Source of the DNA: an uncultured Bacteroidales bacterium
GTDB lineage: Bacteria > Bacteroidota > Bacteroidia > Bacteroidales > Muribaculaceae
DNA length: 8,628 nucleotides
NCBI GenBank assembly: GCA_947176515.1
Contig: CAMWQZ010000028.1
Location: 1-8,628 of the forward strand
Reading direction: 5' to 3'
The notes beneath the pieces are model-generated. The model was not told where the DNA came from and made no database searches. It was given only the letters and a program-made list of their open reading frames with translations. Shown here one piece after another: positions 7,374-8,628 of the stretch (the stretch's first letter is position 1; the number at the start of each line of letters is the position of its first letter). Position numbers and translations under genes: made by a program.

Positions 7374-7400
7374 TAACTCGTTTCAGCTATTTATAAAAGG

Positions 7401-7434
7401 AAGAGTGTGAGTCGGACAGGACTCGCACTCTTTT
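7401..7434 (+). terminator. Rho-independent terminator, probably bidirectional
   Basis: The arms AAGAGTGTGAGTC (7401-7413) and GACTCGCACTCTT (7420-7432) pair over 13 positions with one G-U pair, around a six-base loop GGACAG, and run into TTTT at 7431-7434. It lies 27 bases after the stop at 7373 and closes the operon. On the minus strand the stem is followed by CCTTTT (complement of 7395-7400), so it may also end the convergent gene whose stop is at 7449-7451. Confidence 0.88.
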
Positions 7435-7448
7435 GATTTATTATGAGA

Positions 7449-8628
7449 TTAGAATGTGGCGTGTAGGGCTATGCGTATGCCGCTGCGGTCTATGTTGTAG
7501 CCAGGGTGACGATAAGATAAGCGCCAAACATAGTCGACCCGAATACAACGGAAGATGTTATCAATGCCTACAGATGCTTCCATATATGGCCCGGCAGTCA
7601 TGCGCGAAATGGTCGAAAGAGGAGGAAAAGCTAATAACGACGGATTTAGGTCTGGCACATTTCGGTCGCTGAGACGCCCGTAGAAACCGCTGAAAGAAAA
7701 CGCCTCTCTGAGCTTCGCTTTTTTCAAGCCAGGAATCATATTAAAGAGCAAGCCATTGGGACTATATGTAAGAAACCACGACACCTGAGAGTCGTTGATA
7801 AACTCCATAGGGTTAAGCAATGCGAAACTCTCGGGTTGAATCGTGTAACTGAGGTTAGCATTAGGCATAATCAAATCAAGGAAACATGAGCGACTCCAGA
7901 CCTTGGCTGCCTCGACCATAGCATCGAGATAACCGAATGCTGAAAACCAAATGCGCTTCTGAGCGCTGAACTCAGTCTTATTAATCGGAAATTTTGAAAA
8001 GGCCTGAGGTGCGAATGTATGGGACAGCACAAATATCGGAGCATCGAGATTGACAGGGCTTCGTGATGAACGCGATTGATAGAACTTCTCTCCAGGAGCG
8101 TAGCGCAAGGTAAGCTTGACTGAATTTTCGGTAAAATGGCGCATTGAATTGCCATACCCATCAATAAATGGAATCCATTGCGTTGCCTCGCGCCGATCAT
8201 TTTGCAGGGTCGCAGTAACTGAAAAATTATTATGAAGTTCGAGCGTATATGTAAGGTCGGAAACGCGATGATAAATCACATTTCGATCGGTCATGCGTTT
8301 GAGTGAAAGAAACACATTGTCGGGGTTGGTAAATAGATAGTGCTGACCGACATAGTCGATGTCGTAGAGTTGCGAAAGACGTAAAGAATGAACCGGGAAC
8401 TCACGCGAATGATGTTTCTTATCGTGGAATGAGTATTCGACTTCGCCTTTGTATTTCCATTTGTGGTCACGCAGTCCATAGGCAACGAAACCGCGAGCAA
8501 ACCAACGGGGACTTAGCGCTGCTGTGGTCATACCTCCGACGCGGAAGCGTGTGCCTTCGATTGCATTAAAACTAACGGTTGTGTTTATGGGGCCGAAGTC
8601 AAATTTTTCACCAAGGGGTATATATCCC
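7449..8628 (-). CDS. DUF5686-like outer-membrane protein, C-terminal part
   Basis: The minus-strand frame runs from the stop at 7449-7451 to the window edge without a break, giving about 392 residues; the N-terminus lies outside. ATG at 8529-8531 is internal: the residues before it (including FNAIEGTRFRVGG) continue the same protein. The pattern FNxxEGxRxRxGG, then ARGFVAYGLRDHKWKYKGEVEYSF, many alternating polar/hydrophobic strands, and a C-terminal RSGIRIALHATF ending in phenylalanine, is that of an outer-membrane beta-barrel. It best fits the DUF5686 family of Bacteroidota, whose members usually carry an N-terminal carboxypeptidase-regulatory-like domain before the barrel. That domain, and any signal peptide, would be upstream of this window. 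The function of the family is not settled. The gene converges on the gcv operon and shares its terminator region; there is no sign that the two are functionally linked. Confidence 0.78.
   Translation of the reverse strand, partial: GYIPLGEKFDFGPINTTVSFNAIEGTRFRVGGMTTAALSPRWFARGFVAYGLRDHKWKYKGEVEYSFHDKKHHSREFPVHSLRLSQLYDIDYVGQHYLFTNPDNVFLSLKRMTDRNVIYHRVSDLTYTLELHNNFSVTATLQNDRREATQWIPFIDGYGNSMRHFTENSVKLTLRYAPGEKFYQSRSSRSPVNLDAPIFVLSHTFAPQAFSKFPINKTEFSAQKRIWFSAFGYLDAMVEAAKVWSRSCFLDLIMPNANLSYTIQPESFALLNPMEFINDSQVSWFLTYSPNGLLFNMIPGLKKAKLREAFSFSGFYGRLSDRNVPDLNPSLLAFPPLSTISRMTAGPYMEASVGIDNIFRCIRVDYVWRLSYRHPGYNIDRSGIRIALHATF

Noticed and set aside
7433..7672. Plus-strand frame of 79 codons rich in cysteine just after the terminator
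   Set aside because: It lies over the minus-strand outer-membrane gene, whose frame is clearly coding, and starts within the terminator's T run.
8529..8531. ATG on the minus strand as the start of the right-hand gene
   Set aside because: The frame stays open upstream to the window edge and the residues before this codon carry family-like sequence (EGTRFRVGG), so the codon is internal.

Overview
This window is chromosomal DNA from a bacterium that looks like a member of the Bacteroidota, most likely a Bacteroidales gut lineage (Muribaculaceae-like, by inference). Three things suggest this: a promoter of the Bacteroides type (TTTG, 20 bases, TATATTTG) before the first gene; mostly A/T-rich gene leaders without a strong Shine-Dalgarno sequence; and a DUF5686-type outer-membrane barrel protein at the right edge, a family typical of Bacteroidota. 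The genus cannot be fixed from the sequence alone.

Layout. Bases 1-148 are AT-rich intergenic DNA. A promoter at 149-180 starts a seven-gene plus-strand block that ends at a strong hairpin terminator at 7401-7434. The order is lplA (lipoate-protein ligase), gcvT (T-protein), gcvH (H-protein), gcvPA and gcvPB (the two halves of a split P-protein), lpdA (dihydrolipoyl dehydrogenase, L-protein), then a small predicted lipoprotein with a DUF695-like C-terminus. Gaps between genes are 25 bases or less, and gcvPA/gcvPB and gcvPB/lpdA overlap. No other convincing promoter or terminator is seen inside, so the block reads as one operon. Past the terminator, the C-terminal part of a DUF5686-like outer-membrane protein runs convergently on the minus strand and leaves the window at the right edge.

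How the genes work together. The first six encode a complete glycine cleavage system plus the enzyme that makes its carrier protein active. LplA attaches lipoate to Lys58 of GcvH. GcvPA/GcvPB decarboxylates glycine with PLP and loads the aminomethyl group onto the lipoyl arm. GcvT passes the one-carbon unit to tetrahydrofolate and releases ammonia. LpdA reoxidises the dihydrolipoyl arm with NAD+. The seventh gene has no evident role in this pathway and is known here only by its position and weak family resemblance.

I found no tRNA, rRNA, CRISPR array, insertion sequence or defence system, and no clear evidence of a new multi-gene system. The points most worth a second look are the lplA promoter and start, the self-contained lipoylation-plus-cleavage operon with a split P-protein, the lipoprotein at its end, and the shortened LpdA.
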